From NCBI GenBank assembly GCA_018969605.1, contig JAGWXY010000010.1, positions 1-47,415 on the forward strand: DNA of 47,415 nucleotides, written 5' to 3'. The notes below the pieces were generated by a model. That model searched no databases and had not been told where the DNA came from. It saw nothing but the letters and a program-made list of their open reading frames with translations. Below, in pieces: positions 17,670 through 25,832 of the stretch. The translations under genes were made by a program, and so were the position numbers. Each line of letters opens with the position of its first letter. Within the stretch, counting starts at the first letter, position 1. This stretch comes from Verrucomicrobiota bacterium (GTDB lineage Bacteria > Verrucomicrobiota > Verrucomicrobiia > Verrucomicrobiales > Akkermansiaceae).

Positions 17670-18698
17670 ATGAAAATATTTCGATTTTCACCCACAGTCA
17701 TTTTGATGCTTTGCTTGCACGGAGCGGTGTGTGCCAAAGATCGCTCCGAGGCATCGCCTGCAGGCATGGTCATGATCAAAGGCGGCGAGTTTCTCATGGG
17801 CAGTGAATTGCCGTGCAGTCGCATGAACGAAAGGCCTGTTGTGAAGGTGCGGGTCGATGGGTTCTGGATCGATCAACATGCCGTGACCAATGCGCAGTTT
17901 CGCAAGTTTGTTGAGGCTACTGGTTACAAGACCATTGCTGAAAGATCGGTTGATTGGGAGGAGCTGAAAAAACAGGTAGCGCCCGGCACGCCGAAGCCGC
18001 CCGATGAAATGCTGCAGCCCGGTTCTTTGGTTTTCACCCCGACCGATGGGCCGGTCGACTTGCGCGAAATGAGCGCGTGGTGGCGTTGGACTCCGGGTGC
18101 CAACTGGCAGCATCCGGAAGGCCCGCAAAGCAATCTTGATGGCCGCGATCAACATCCGGTGGTGCAGGTCTCGTGGGACGATGCGAATGCTTACGCGAAA
18201 TGGGCCGGCAAGCGTCTGCCCACCGAAGCCGAATGGGAATTCGCTGCGCGCGGTGGGCTTGAAGGCAAGCGCTACGCGTGGGGTGATGAGTTCAAGCGCG
18301 ATGGGAAATTCATGACCAATACATGGACCGGAAATTTTCCCTACAAAAACACCAAAGAGGATGGCTTTGTGGGGACCGCGCCGGTGATGAGTTTTCCCGC
18401 CAATGGTTACGGCTTATACGACATGGGCGGCAATGTTTGGAACTGGGTGAGCGACTGGTATCGGCCCGATAGTCATGCACGCAGCAAGCTCGAAGGTTCT
18501 TGTCACAACCCGCAAGGTCCGAAGTCCAGCTACAATCCAAGTCAACCGTATCAGACGCAGGAACGCGTGATGAAAGGCGGCTCGTATCTCTGCCACCCCG
18601 ACTACTGCGAAAGCTATCGTCCCAGCTCTCGGCGCGGCACACCGCCCGACACTGGCACCGGTCACATCGGATTTCGCTGCGCGAAGGATCTGAAGTAG
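17670..18698 (+). CDS. formylglycine-generating enzyme (sulfatase maturation), secreted
   Basis: It oxidises the active-site Cys of sulfatases to formylglycine. A signal peptide covers about 1-22 (ending GAVCAKD). The SUMF1 fold follows: MVMIKGGEFLMGS, VRVDGFWIDQHAVTNAQF, VVQVSWDDANAYAKWAGKRL and PTEAEWEFAARGG. Near the C-terminus KGGSYLCHPDYC carries two Cys five residues apart (about 308 and 313), matching the copper-binding catalytic pair of true FGEs, and GFRCA closes the fold. This separates it from the SUMF1-like protein at 41143, which lacks the first Cys. An alternative ATG lies at 17655. A Cys-type sulfatase is encoded nearby at 23564-25090 and is the likely client; both have signal peptides, so maturation may occur outside the cytosol. 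Confidence 0.92.
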   Translation: MKIFRFSPTVILMLCLHGAVCAKDRSEASPAGMVMIKGGEFLMGSELPCSRMNERPVVKVRVDGFWIDQHAVTNAQFRKFVEATGYKTIAERSVDWEELKKQVAPGTPKPPDEMLQPGSLVFTPTDGPVDLREMSAWWRWTPGANWQHPEGPQSNLDGRDQHPVVQVSWDDANAYAKWAGKRLPTEAEWEFAARGGLEGKRYAWGDEFKRDGKFMTNTWTGNFPYKNTKEDGFVGTAPVMSFPANGYGLYDMGGNVWNWVSDWYRPDSHARSKLEGSCHNPQGPKSSYNPSQPYQTQERVMKGGSYLCHPDYCESYRPSSRRGTPPDTGTGHIGFRCAKDLK

Positions 18699-18741
18699 TG
18701 GAACTTTGCCTGGGCAATCAGACCGGCCATCTGTTCGTCAG

Positions 18742-18792
18742 CGTGGCCCCTGCGGGCAAGCCTTGAGGTAGGCCTCTCGCAAATCGGCCACG
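18742..18792. terminator. stem-loop between convergent genes, possible bidirectional terminator
   Basis: CGTGGCC at 18742-18748 pairs with GGCCACG at 18786-18792, and an inner GAGG/CCTC hairpin sits between them. It lies in the 111-bp gap between the convergent FGE and SYLF genes. There is no clear T-run, so intrinsic termination is uncertain. Confidence 0.35.
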
Positions 18793-18809
18793 CCATTGCG
18801 CGAACTGCC

Positions 18810-19394
18810 TTACTGCTGCGGGTGGATGCGGGTGATTTTGGAGCCTTGGAGTCCGAGGCCGCCCATGAGGCCGCGTTGGTTGAAGAAGAACGCGTAGGTG
18901 CCTTTGTTGGCGGTGGCGGTGGTGAGTGAGGCGGCGATGCCTTGATCGACGACCACGAGGCTCGGGCTGCTGCCGACTTCCCAGCCGCCGCTGCGTTGGA
19001 TGTTGCGGAACGCGTCGTCGTCCATGAAGAACAGCGCGTAGCCGTACTTTTGCACACCGGCTTGCAGGCCGTAGGAAGCGGCGGCGGTTTGGTAGAAGCC
19101 GCTGATTTCGCCGGTGTCGCGGATCATGGCGCCGTTGCCACCTTGGGCGCCGACCATGAAGCCCGCCTTGACGATCGACGGGAAGACCAGCACCGCTTTC
19201 GCTTTTTGGCCGAGGGCTCTTGCGGCCGGGTTGCTGGCGTAGAGCGAGCGCAGCGCGGCGCGCGAATCGCGAGAGATTTGCGAGGCGCTGGCGGTTGATG
19301 CGTTGGTTTGGGTGATCGGGTCGTTCGCGCAGCTGGGTGTGAGGGTGAGCGTGGTGGCGGATGCGAGTGCGAGTGCGATTAGTTTTGTGTGCAT
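18810..19394 (-). CDS. SYLF-domain (YSC84/DUF500) lipid-binding envelope protein
   Basis: This 194-residue secreted protein has an N-terminal signal ending near a Cys (PSC at about 20-22), possibly a lipoprotein. The SYLF-type core reads AKAVLVFPSIVKAGFMVGAQGGNG, followed by FYQTAAASYGLQAGVQKYGYALFF and a glycine-rich C-terminal region. SYLF domains bind phospholipids in eukaryotes; bacterial roles are unclear. It is last in the five-gene run starting with the DUF1254 gene, 39 nt after the outer-membrane protein gene. Confidence 0.85.
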   Translation of the reverse strand: MHTKLIALALASATTLTLTPSCANDPITQTNASTASASQISRDSRAALRSLYASNPAARALGQKAKAVLVFPSIVKAGFMVGAQGGNGAMIRDTGEISGFYQTAAASYGLQAGVQKYGYALFFMDDDAFRNIQRSGGWEVGSSPSLVVVDQGIAASLTTATANKGTYAFFFNQRGLMGGLGLQGSKITRIHPQQ

Positions 19395-19433
19395 GATTGC
19401 GATGATCGGTTGATGAGAAATTTTTTGATGAAA

Positions 19434-20186
19434 TCAGAAGCGGTATTCGAAGCCGAGTATGGGGCCGTGTGTGACGACATCGTAGGTGAAGCCGCCGTCG
19501 GTGTAGTCGGTGCCGATGCCGCGATAGCCGAGGAGGATTGCGCCGTTGTCCATGACGCGGTAGCCGAAGCCGGCCAGGGCTTGCCAGGTGAGTTCGGATG
19601 AAACATCGAAGCCGCCGATGTCGCCGAGTGCGCGGAAGAAGAATTTCTCGCAGAGGTCGGATTGGAAGCGAGCGCCGATGATCGGGTCGACCCAGCTTTT
19701 GTCGGCCGAGCGGTCGAAGCGTCCAATGCCGAGCTGCGCGTCGATCCAGTTCACGCGTGCGCCGGCGAAGAGGTCGAGATCGAGCGTGTCGGTCTTCAAG
19801 GTTTCGTAGATTGCGAGGAAGTTGCCGAGGAATTGTTTTTGTTCGAACTCGAGGTTGGGTCCGGGAAGGCGCAGGTCGATGCTGTCGCTGACTTTTGCGT
19901 AGTTCACATCGGCAAGGAAGCTCCAGCGGTCGCGACCGACTTCGAGCGCGCCCATGAAGGCGATGTCGAGATCATCGAGGATGTCATTGAACGAAAGATC
20001 GAGCGGTGCGGTGAGTCCGCGGATGCCGACATCGCCATCGAAGGATTCGGCCCATCCGTAGAGCGCGCCGCGAACTTCCCATGAGGAAACTTCTGCGGGC
20101 GCGGTGGATTCGATCGGTGGTGTTGAGCTTCCGGCGAATGCGGAAACGGTGGATAGCAATGCGATGATGGCGGCTTTCGTTTTCAT
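19434..20186 (-). CDS. outer-membrane beta-barrel protein, hypothetical
   Basis: This 250-residue protein has a signal peptide (about 1-19, ending SAFAG). It shows alternating hydrophobic and polar strands throughout (WEVRGALYGWAESF, DRWSFLADVNYAKV, LDLDLFAGARVNWID, WQALAGFGYRVMD) and ends in FEYRF. The terminal aromatic residue is the beta-barrel assembly signal. The pattern fits an 8-12 stranded barrel. No specific family is recognised. It lies 33 nt downstream of the MetA-like porin gene in the same operon. Confidence 0.8.
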   Translation of the reverse strand: MKTKAAIIALLSTVSAFAGSSTPPIESTAPAEVSSWEVRGALYGWAESFDGDVGIRGLTAPLDLSFNDILDDLDIAFMGALEVGRDRWSFLADVNYAKVSDSIDLRLPGPNLEFEQKQFLGNFLAIYETLKTDTLDLDLFAGARVNWIDAQLGIGRFDRSADKSWVDPIIGARFQSDLCEKFFFRALGDIGGFDVSSELTWQALAGFGYRVMDNGAILLGYRGIGTDYTDGGFTYDVVTHGPILGFEYRF

Positions 20187-20219
20187 GGTTCGTGATATGG
20201 TTGATTTTGTTTTATTGGA

Positions 20220-20999
20220 TTAGCTTTTCGGGAAAAGGAAGGTGAGGCCGAAGCGTAGGCCCCAATCGGGTCCGCCATCGGGAGTGTCGAGGTAGTAGCG
20301 AGCGCCGGCGAAGATTTGCACCGGTTGATCGCCGACCTTGAGGAGTTGGCTGACGACGAAGTTGAGTGGCACATTCCATTCGTTGCCGCGCCAGTCGTAT
20401 GTGCTTTCGGAGTTGAGTGTGAAGGTGGTCTTGGTGGCGGTGATGTAGGAGACGAAGGGTTGGATGAAAGTCGCGTTCACGCCCGGACGATCGTTGTCGC
20501 CGGTGAAGTCCCAGAGGTGGTTGCTCAATGCGCCGTAGGTCCATGGGCCTTGTTGTTTGAGAACGACTGCGGTGGGTCCGGAGCCCCATTGATCGCCGCC
20601 GAGGACATCGTCGGTCGCAGTGGGAATGAGAAAGGCCGGGCCGACGCCCCAGATCGGGTCGCTGGACTTTGGCGAGAAGAAGAAACTTTGAACCGTGTCG
20701 CCGAGGCCGAACTCATCGGTGACGCCCGCAAGGTCGATGCCTTGTTGGTCGATGATCGGAAGGATCGTGCGGGAGATCACATTCCATTCGTCGTTGATGC
20801 CGATGGGAATGACCGGTTGGACATTGGTGCGCGAGATCGTGCCATCGCCGGGGCCGACATTGAAATCGACATTGCTTTGGATCGGCGCGCTGATGAGATC
20901 GGCGACCGGGTTGGCAAGTTTTTTGGCGAGGTCGGCATCCTGTGCGTGGAGGATGTTTGTGGCGAGTGTGATAACTAACAGGGTACTTGTGCTTTTCAT
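20220..20999 (-). CDS. outer-membrane transporter of the phenol MetA-degradation-like family
   Basis: This 259-residue protein has a signal peptide (about 1-19, ending LHAQ). Features are an N-terminal NPVADLISAPIQSN, then NVQPVIPIGINDEWNVISR, FGLGDTVQSFFFSPK and GPAFLIPTATDD, with a final beta strand GLRFGLTFLFPK. These match the uncharacterised transporter-like outer-membrane family often annotated as phenol MetA-pathway proteins. It starts 6 nt before the next gene's end (HAD phosphatase) in the operon. It may move the substrate of the locus across the outer membrane; this is inference. Confidence 0.8.
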   Translation of the reverse strand: MKSTSTLLVITLATNILHAQDADLAKKLANPVADLISAPIQSNVDFNVGPGDGTISRTNVQPVIPIGINDEWNVISRTILPIIDQQGIDLAGVTDEFGLGDTVQSFFFSPKSSDPIWGVGPAFLIPTATDDVLGGDQWGSGPTAVVLKQQGPWTYGALSNHLWDFTGDNDRPGVNATFIQPFVSYITATKTTFTLNSESTYDWRGNEWNVPLNFVVSQLLKVGDQPVQIFAGARYYLDTPDGGPDWGLRFGLTFLFPKS

Positions 21000-21005
21000 G
21001 GGTGG

Positions 21006-21971
21006 TTATGGGTGAATGTTTTTCCAATCGTTTTTCATGCTGATGATCGACCAGCCGCGTTGCGGTGCTTCATCGAGGGCTTTTTCGAGTTTGCCGATGT
21101 GTGAGCCGCGGTCGTAGGCGAATTCGCGTTGGGCGTCGTCGTGATGGACGATGAGTGCGAGGCGCGGACCTTTGCCGGCGGTCGTCCATTCGAGCATTTG
21201 GAAGTCGCCATCGGAATTGCCGAAGGCGATGATTGGTCGGCGGCCGATGTGTTGTTGGATGGCGACGGGCTTGCCTTCCTTGTCATCGATGAAATTGAGT
21301 TCCGGCAGGCGTGCGAGGACCGGCTTGCCGTCGCGGATTTCGAATTTCGTTTTGATGCTCGAGCCGATGACTTGTTCGGGCGGGATGCCGTAAACTTTCT
21401 CCGTCCACGGGCGCATGAATTCGATGCCGCCGCCGGAGACGATGAAGGTTTTGAAGCCGTTGGCGCGAAGGTAGGCCATCACTTCGAGCATTGGCTGGTA
21501 GACCATTTCGGTGAAATGTTTGCCCGACTTCGGATGCTTGGCGGTGTTGGCCCAGTCGCTGACGATTTTTTCAAACTCCTCGGTGGTGGTGCCCGCGTGG
21601 GTGGCCATGGCCATTTCGAGCAAGGCGCGTTCGCCGCCGGCGAGGGCGGACTTCAGATCGCCTTTGAGCACCGATGCGAATGGCTCCTTGTCCTTCCATT
21701 CCGGATTTGTGGGGGCGAGTTGCTTGATGCGGTCGAAGATGAAGAAGGCTTGGAAATACATCGGCTGCTCGCTCCACAGCGTGCCGTCGTTGTCGAAGGT
21801 GGCGATGCGTTCGGCGGGCGGCACAAAATCGGCAGAGCCATCGGTCGATGTCTTAGCGACAAACGCGGTGATGGCTTGTTTCGCTGCGCCGTCGTTCCAC
21901 GAAGGAAGTGGATCGGCGGCATGCAGCGATGCCGTGATGAATGCTAGCGTGATGACAACGAGCGATTTCAT
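21006..21971 (-). CDS. periplasmic HAD-superfamily phosphatase
   Basis: This 321-residue protein has a signal peptide (about 1-18, ending SLHAAD). HAD motif I is ATFDNDGTLW (Asp nucleophile and general acid Asp), motif II is VSGGGIEFM, and motif IV is FGNSDGDFQM. The cap between motifs I and II is helical and about 90 residues. The exported HAD fold suggests a phosphatase acting on a small molecule in the periplasm. It starts 7 nt after the DUF1254 gene stop, so translation is probably coupled. Confidence 0.9.
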   Translation of the reverse strand: MKSLVVITLAFITASLHAADPLPSWNDGAAKQAITAFVAKTSTDGSADFVPPAERIATFDNDGTLWSEQPMYFQAFFIFDRIKQLAPTNPEWKDKEPFASVLKGDLKSALAGGERALLEMAMATHAGTTTEEFEKIVSDWANTAKHPKSGKHFTEMVYQPMLEVMAYLRANGFKTFIVSGGGIEFMRPWTEKVYGIPPEQVIGSSIKTKFEIRDGKPVLARLPELNFIDDKEGKPVAIQQHIGRRPIIAFGNSDGDFQMLEWTTAGKGPRLALIVHHDDAQREFAYDRGSHIGKLEKALDEAPQRGWSIISMKNDWKNIHP

Positions 21972-21978
21972 CGCTTTT

Positions 21979-23463
21979 TCATTTCAGCACTTCGATATCG
22001 GGAAGCACCCATGAGCGATCGAAGTAGGGCTGTGTGGGTCCGTAGAGTCGGAAGTAGGTGAACCAGCCTTTGCCGGGGAGTGTTTTGATCCAGTTGCTTT
22101 CGGGTTTGCCGGCGGGTGGGGTGGGACCGAAGTAGAGGTCGACCGAGCCGTCGTCATTTTTCACGATTTGCTTGTCGCGCGACGAACGGTCGGGCGGCAT
22201 GCCGGTATCGACGAAGCAACGGGTCTCGTTGTCGTAGGCGGTGAAGGACCAGAACTGCGCGACTGGCGCATCTTTTGGCACGGTGAGTTTGTAGGCCTTG
22301 CTGCCGTCGAGCCAGTTGCCATCGCTGTCCTTGGACGACTCGAGGTACACTTGGCCGAAGCCGACCGTGCGGCCCATCATGCCGACTGAAACGCCGACCG
22401 CTTCGTAGAACCACGAGCTGCGTTCATCGAGTTGGGTGTGGTGGGGTGCCTCTTGGTTGGTTTCCTTGAGCCAGAGTGAGATTTCCCAATTTTTTCCCGG
22501 CCAGACTTTCACGCCCTCGAAGCGTTTTTCATAGCCGATCGTGCGGGCCATCACTTCGCCGGTTTGCGTTGCTTCGGTGAGGATTTCTTTTTGGCGATCG
22601 GTGGGATTGAATGGCTTGCCCTTTTCGATGCCGAGGGGTTGGAGCATGCCCATCATCATGCGGTCGCGTTCGATGACCGGTTCTTCGTTGATGACTTTTG
22701 AAAGCCCTTCCCAGTAGGCGAGTCCGCGTGGTTGTTCGCCGCTCCACTTGCGGCCGTCGGGTGAGATGTGGCGGGTGGGAGGTGGATTGTCGCGTTGGCT
22801 GTAGGGGTAGATGCGCAGGGCGTCGACGAGTGCTTTGGCTTTTACGGGATCGGGATCGAGCGCGCGGTGGGCGGACCAGATGTTCACCGTTGGAGAGCGG
22901 AAGACATAGTAGCCTTCGGGGCGGATGTCCGGATCGTCGGGGCCGAGGATGAGGTACTTGCCGCCTTGGCCTTTGTCGGGTCCGGTCTGGCCGGAGTCGG
23001 TGATCGGGCGTTGCCAAAAATCGGTGAAGCCGCCAGCGGTGGGGCCTGCGGGGACCTCGAACACCAGCGGGCCGGTTTCCTTCATGTTGGGAAACGCCAT
23101 GATGTAGGGCGTGGTGGCATTGGCGGTGAGAAGGCCGAGTTTGTCCTTGAAGGTGAGGTAATCGACATAGTCGAGATTGCCTGCGCCGAACTTGGTGATG
23201 TGTTCCTGCTGCCATTGCTGCATGGCCATAAGGGGAAGGGCCCAGAGGTAGGCTTGGCAGGCGCGTTGGTAGTCGATCTCGTCGAACATTTTTTCGGCGG
23301 TCTCTTTGGTCGGATAGCCGTTTTCGAGCGCGAGTTTTCCGGAGCGTGTGTCGATCGCGCCGGTGGTGGGCAATTGTTGTGCGAACGAACTGGTGAGGGT
23401 GAGTGCTCCAAGCCCTCCTAGAAGCGCGGTGAGCGGGCGGTTTGTTTTGTGGGTCATTTTCAT
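21979..23463 (-). CDS. DUF1254/DUF1214 secreted protein
   Basis: This 494-residue protein has a signal peptide (about 1-29, ending SSFAQQ). The N-terminal DUF1254 part contains YQRACQAYLWALPLMAMQQW and GPLVFEVPAG. The C-terminal DUF1214 part has AYKLTVPKDAPVAQFWSF, YDNETRCFVD and the closing NWIKTLPGKGWFTYFRLYGP. The two domains together form a beta-sandwich protein of unknown activity that is common in Gram-negative envelopes. It is the first gene of the five-gene run and is separated from the upstream sulfatase by a terminator-like hairpin. ATG 23457 is an alternative start. Confidence 0.92.
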   Translation of the reverse strand: MKMTHKTNRPLTALLGGLGALTLTSSFAQQLPTTGAIDTRSGKLALENGYPTKETAEKMFDEIDYQRACQAYLWALPLMAMQQWQQEHITKFGAGNLDYVDYLTFKDKLGLLTANATTPYIMAFPNMKETGPLVFEVPAGPTAGGFTDFWQRPITDSGQTGPDKGQGGKYLILGPDDPDIRPEGYYVFRSPTVNIWSAHRALDPDPVKAKALVDALRIYPYSQRDNPPPTRHISPDGRKWSGEQPRGLAYWEGLSKVINEEPVIERDRMMMGMLQPLGIEKGKPFNPTDRQKEILTEATQTGEVMARTIGYEKRFEGVKVWPGKNWEISLWLKETNQEAPHHTQLDERSSWFYEAVGVSVGMMGRTVGFGQVYLESSKDSDGNWLDGSKAYKLTVPKDAPVAQFWSFTAYDNETRCFVDTGMPPDRSSRDKQIVKNDDGSVDLYFGPTPPAGKPESNWIKTLPGKGWFTYFRLYGPTQPYFDRSWVLPDIEVLK

Positions 23464-23500
23464 GGCGTGATGCTTGGTTGGGTTTTCGGTTGCGAATAAA

Positions 23501-23528
23501 GAGCCACACCCCTAACAGGATGTGGCTC
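23501..23528 (-). terminator. Rho-independent terminator of the sulfatase gene
   Basis: An 8-bp perfect stem (GAGCCACA at 23501-23508, TGTGGCTC at 23521-23528) with a 12-nt loop is followed on the minus strand by TTTATT. It lies 36 nt past the sulfatase stop and before the DUF1254 start, so it separates the two transcription units. Confidence 0.7.
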
Positions 23529-23563
23529 AATCGGTCGAGCATTCAATACGCCAGTCTGGCCGT

Positions 23564-25090
23564 TTATTGCTTCGATCCGGAGGTCACTGCCTCCATCACA
23601 CGGTCGAGATTGAAGCTGCCCGGTTTCTGGCGGGGTGGGAATTCCTTGAAGCTTTGAAGCCATTTTCCGACATAGGCACCGGCGGGTGCGATGATGAACA
23701 TGCGGTCGAGGTACCAGCGTTGAAAGCCGACCGAATTTTCGTGTTCTGCACGTTCGAAGGGGTCCATTCGCAGGTTAGTGATCTTCGGAGCGCGGAGTTG
23801 GGTGAAGGGATTTTGCCAGACCTTGAGTCCTTCTTCCTCTTGTTCGAGGAAGGTCACCTTCCAGTTGCCGTAGCGGAGGGCGGCGACGCTACCGTCATCG
23901 GTCCAGTAAATGAATTCATTGCGAGGCCATTCGGCTGCGCCTTTGAGTGCGGGTCCGAGGTCGTAGCCATCGAGGTGGACCTTGTAGGTCATATTGCCGA
24001 CCTTGCGGCCTTTGAGGAGTTCTTCTTTTGCCGTCGTATCACCGGCAGCGGCGACGAGTGTGGTGAGCATGTCCTCGTGGGCGCCGATGTCATTGACGAT
24101 GGTGCCGGGCTTGATCGTGCCCGGCCAGCGGATGAGGGTCGGGACGCGGTAGCCACCTTCCCATTGCGTGTTTTTCTCGCCGCGGAACATCGTGGTGCCG
24201 CCATCGGGCCAGGTGAAGGTTTCGGCACCGTTGTCGGACGAGTACATCACGATCGTGTTGTCCTCGATGCTGAGCTCCTTGAGTTTGTCGAGCACTTCGC
24301 CGACATGGCCGTCGTGTTCGACCATGCCGTCGGCATAGACGCCAAGGCCGGTCTTGCCTTCGGACTCCGCCTTCAGGTGGGTGAAGATGTGCATGCGCGT
24401 TGAGTTCCACCAGAGGAAGAACGGCTTGTCGGCCTTGACGGCGCGCGTCATGAAATCGAGGGCCTTGGCGTTGACTTCCTCGTCGATGGTTTCCATGCGC
24501 TTCTTGGTGAGCGGGCCGGTGTCTTCGATTTTGCCATCGGCGAAGCTATGGATCACGCCGCGCGGGCCGAATTTCTTTTTGAATTCAGGGTCCTTCGGGT
24601 AGTCGGGGTTTTCCGGCTCTTCTTCGGCATTGAGGTGATAGAGGTTACCGTAAAATTCATCGAAGCCGTGGGCGGTGGGCAGCATTTCGTCGCGATCGCC
24701 GAGGTGGTTTTTGCCAAACTGGCCGGTCGTGTAACCTTGTGCCTTGAGGAGGGTGGCGATGGTCGGGTCTTCCTTCTTCATGCCTTCGGGTGCGCCGGGC
24801 AGGCCGACTTTGGTGAGGCCGGTGCGGATGGGTGATTGGCCGGTGATGAATGCAGCGCGGCCGGCGGTGCAGCTTTGTTGGCCGTACCAATCGGTGAACA
24901 TCGCGCCTTCTTTGGCGATGCGGTCGATGTTCGGAGTTTTGTAACCCATCATGCCATTGTTGTAGGCGCTGATGTTGAACTGGCCGATGTCATCGCCCCA
25001 GATGACCAGGATGTTGGGTTTCTTGGGAGCGGCGTGCGCGGTGGCAAGCAGGCAGAGTCCGAGCGCGAGGGCTGAGAATTTTGTTTTCAT
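23564..25090 (-). CDS. type I (formylglycine) sulfatase, arylsulfatase-like, secreted
   Basis: This 508-residue alkaline-phosphatase-fold sulfatase hydrolyses a sulfate ester. A signal peptide covers about 1-20 (ending ATAHAAPK). NILVIWGDDIG supplies the metal Asp pair (33-34). CTAGR at 74-78 is the C-x-A-x-R signature whose Cys becomes formylglycine. KNHLGD, an H-x-H pair (MHIFTH), and SSDNGAETF with the later metal Asp-Asn follow. An in-frame start at 25189 would add 33 residues before the signal peptide, so ATG 25090 is used. The gene has its own upstream region with an inverted repeat, the regulator genes lie directly upstream, and the FGE at 17670 is probably its activator. Substrate unknown. 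Confidence 0.95.
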   Translation of the reverse strand: MKTKFSALALGLCLLATAHAAPKKPNILVIWGDDIGQFNISAYNNGMMGYKTPNIDRIAKEGAMFTDWYGQQSCTAGRAAFITGQSPIRTGLTKVGLPGAPEGMKKEDPTIATLLKAQGYTTGQFGKNHLGDRDEMLPTAHGFDEFYGNLYHLNAEEEPENPDYPKDPEFKKKFGPRGVIHSFADGKIEDTGPLTKKRMETIDEEVNAKALDFMTRAVKADKPFFLWWNSTRMHIFTHLKAESEGKTGLGVYADGMVEHDGHVGEVLDKLKELSIEDNTIVMYSSDNGAETFTWPDGGTTMFRGEKNTQWEGGYRVPTLIRWPGTIKPGTIVNDIGAHEDMLTTLVAAAGDTTAKEELLKGRKVGNMTYKVHLDGYDLGPALKGAAEWPRNEFIYWTDDGSVAALRYGNWKVTFLEQEEEGLKVWQNPFTQLRAPKITNLRMDPFERAEHENSVGFQRWYLDRMFIIAPAGAYVGKWLQSFKEFPPRQKPGSFNLDRVMEAVTSGSKQ

Positions 25091-25172
25091 CGTGTGTGTG
25101 GATTGGAGGCCAAGGCGGGGTGGAAGCCTGCTTGGCTCTATAGGATGATGGCAGGCATGAACATCCCCCACC

Positions 25173-25190
25173 ATTGGACTTTGGTCCAAT
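25173..25190. promoter_or_regulatory. inverted repeat upstream of the sulfatase, candidate operator
   Basis: ATTGGAC (25173-25179) and GTCCAAT (25184-25190) form a perfect 7-bp inverted repeat with a TTTG spacer. It sits 10 nt after the response-regulator stop and 83 nt before the sulfatase start. No T-run follows on the minus strand, so a terminator is unlikely. A weak -10 (TATAGA on the minus strand, 25137-25142) with no clear -35 lies downstream. That arrangement fits an activator-dependent promoter, with the FixJ-family regulator as candidate binder (inference). Confidence 0.5.
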
Positions 25191-25199
25191 AAGTGCGAC

Positions 25200-25832
25200 T
25201 TACGCCTTTGCGGATTCGAAACCGGCGACCACGCAGAGTTTAACCAGTTCGGCCACCGAGGCGGTTTGCATTTTTTCCATGACCCTTGCCCGGTGGACCT
25301 TCACGGTTTTTTCGACGATGCCAAGTTGGGCGGCGATTTGTTTGTTGAGAGATCCCGAGATCACCCATGCCATGACTTCGCGTTCGCGCTCGGTGAGGCT
25401 GGCGATGCGATCGTGGATTGAGCCGGTCTGGGTGAGTTCGCTGATTTGTGCGCGGTGTTTTTCGAGTGCCTCTTCGATCGATTTGAGAAGGTCGTCGTGG
25501 TCGAAGGGTTTGGCGAGAAAAGTGACGGCGCCATTTTTGATCGCTTGGACGGTGGCGGGGATGGTGGCGTTGCCGCTGATGAACACGATCGGGCAAGCGG
25601 CGGGGATGGCAGCGTGGTGTTTTTGCACTTCGAGTCCGTTCATGCCGGGCAGGTGGAGGTCGAGCAGCAGGCAGGCAGGTTGGACCGGCGCGTGTGCGAT
25701 GGCGTCGAGAAAATGATCGGCGGAGGAAAAGGTGACGGGTTTGTAAGCGGCTTGGCGGACGACGCGCGAGAGGCTGCGCAGGACCGAGTGGTTGTCGTCG
25801 ACGATGAAGACCGTGGGGGTGGTGTCGCTCAT
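25200..25832 (-). CDS. FixJ/NarL-family response regulator
   Basis: This is a 210-residue two-component regulator. The receiver has FIVDDNHSVLRSL, the phospho-acceptor Asp58 in LLLDLHLPGMNG, FISGNATI, and Lys108 in FLAKPFDH. The C-terminal LuxR-type helix-turn-helix is LTEREREVMAWVISG, then NKQIAAQLGIVEKTVKVHRA (about 146-184). Its start overlaps the kinase stop by 4 nt (ATGA), so the pair is translationally coupled. It is encoded directly upstream of the sulfatase and the envelope operon on the same strand, the likely targets. Confidence 0.95.
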   Translation of the reverse strand: MSDTTPTVFIVDDNHSVLRSLSRVVRQAAYKPVTFSSADHFLDAIAHAPVQPACLLLDLHLPGMNGLEVQKHHAAIPAACPIVFISGNATIPATVQAIKNGAVTFLAKPFDHDDLLKSIEEALEKHRAQISELTQTGSIHDRIASLTEREREVMAWVISGSLNKQIAAQLGIVEKTVKVHRARVMEKMQTASVAELVKLCVVAGFESAKA

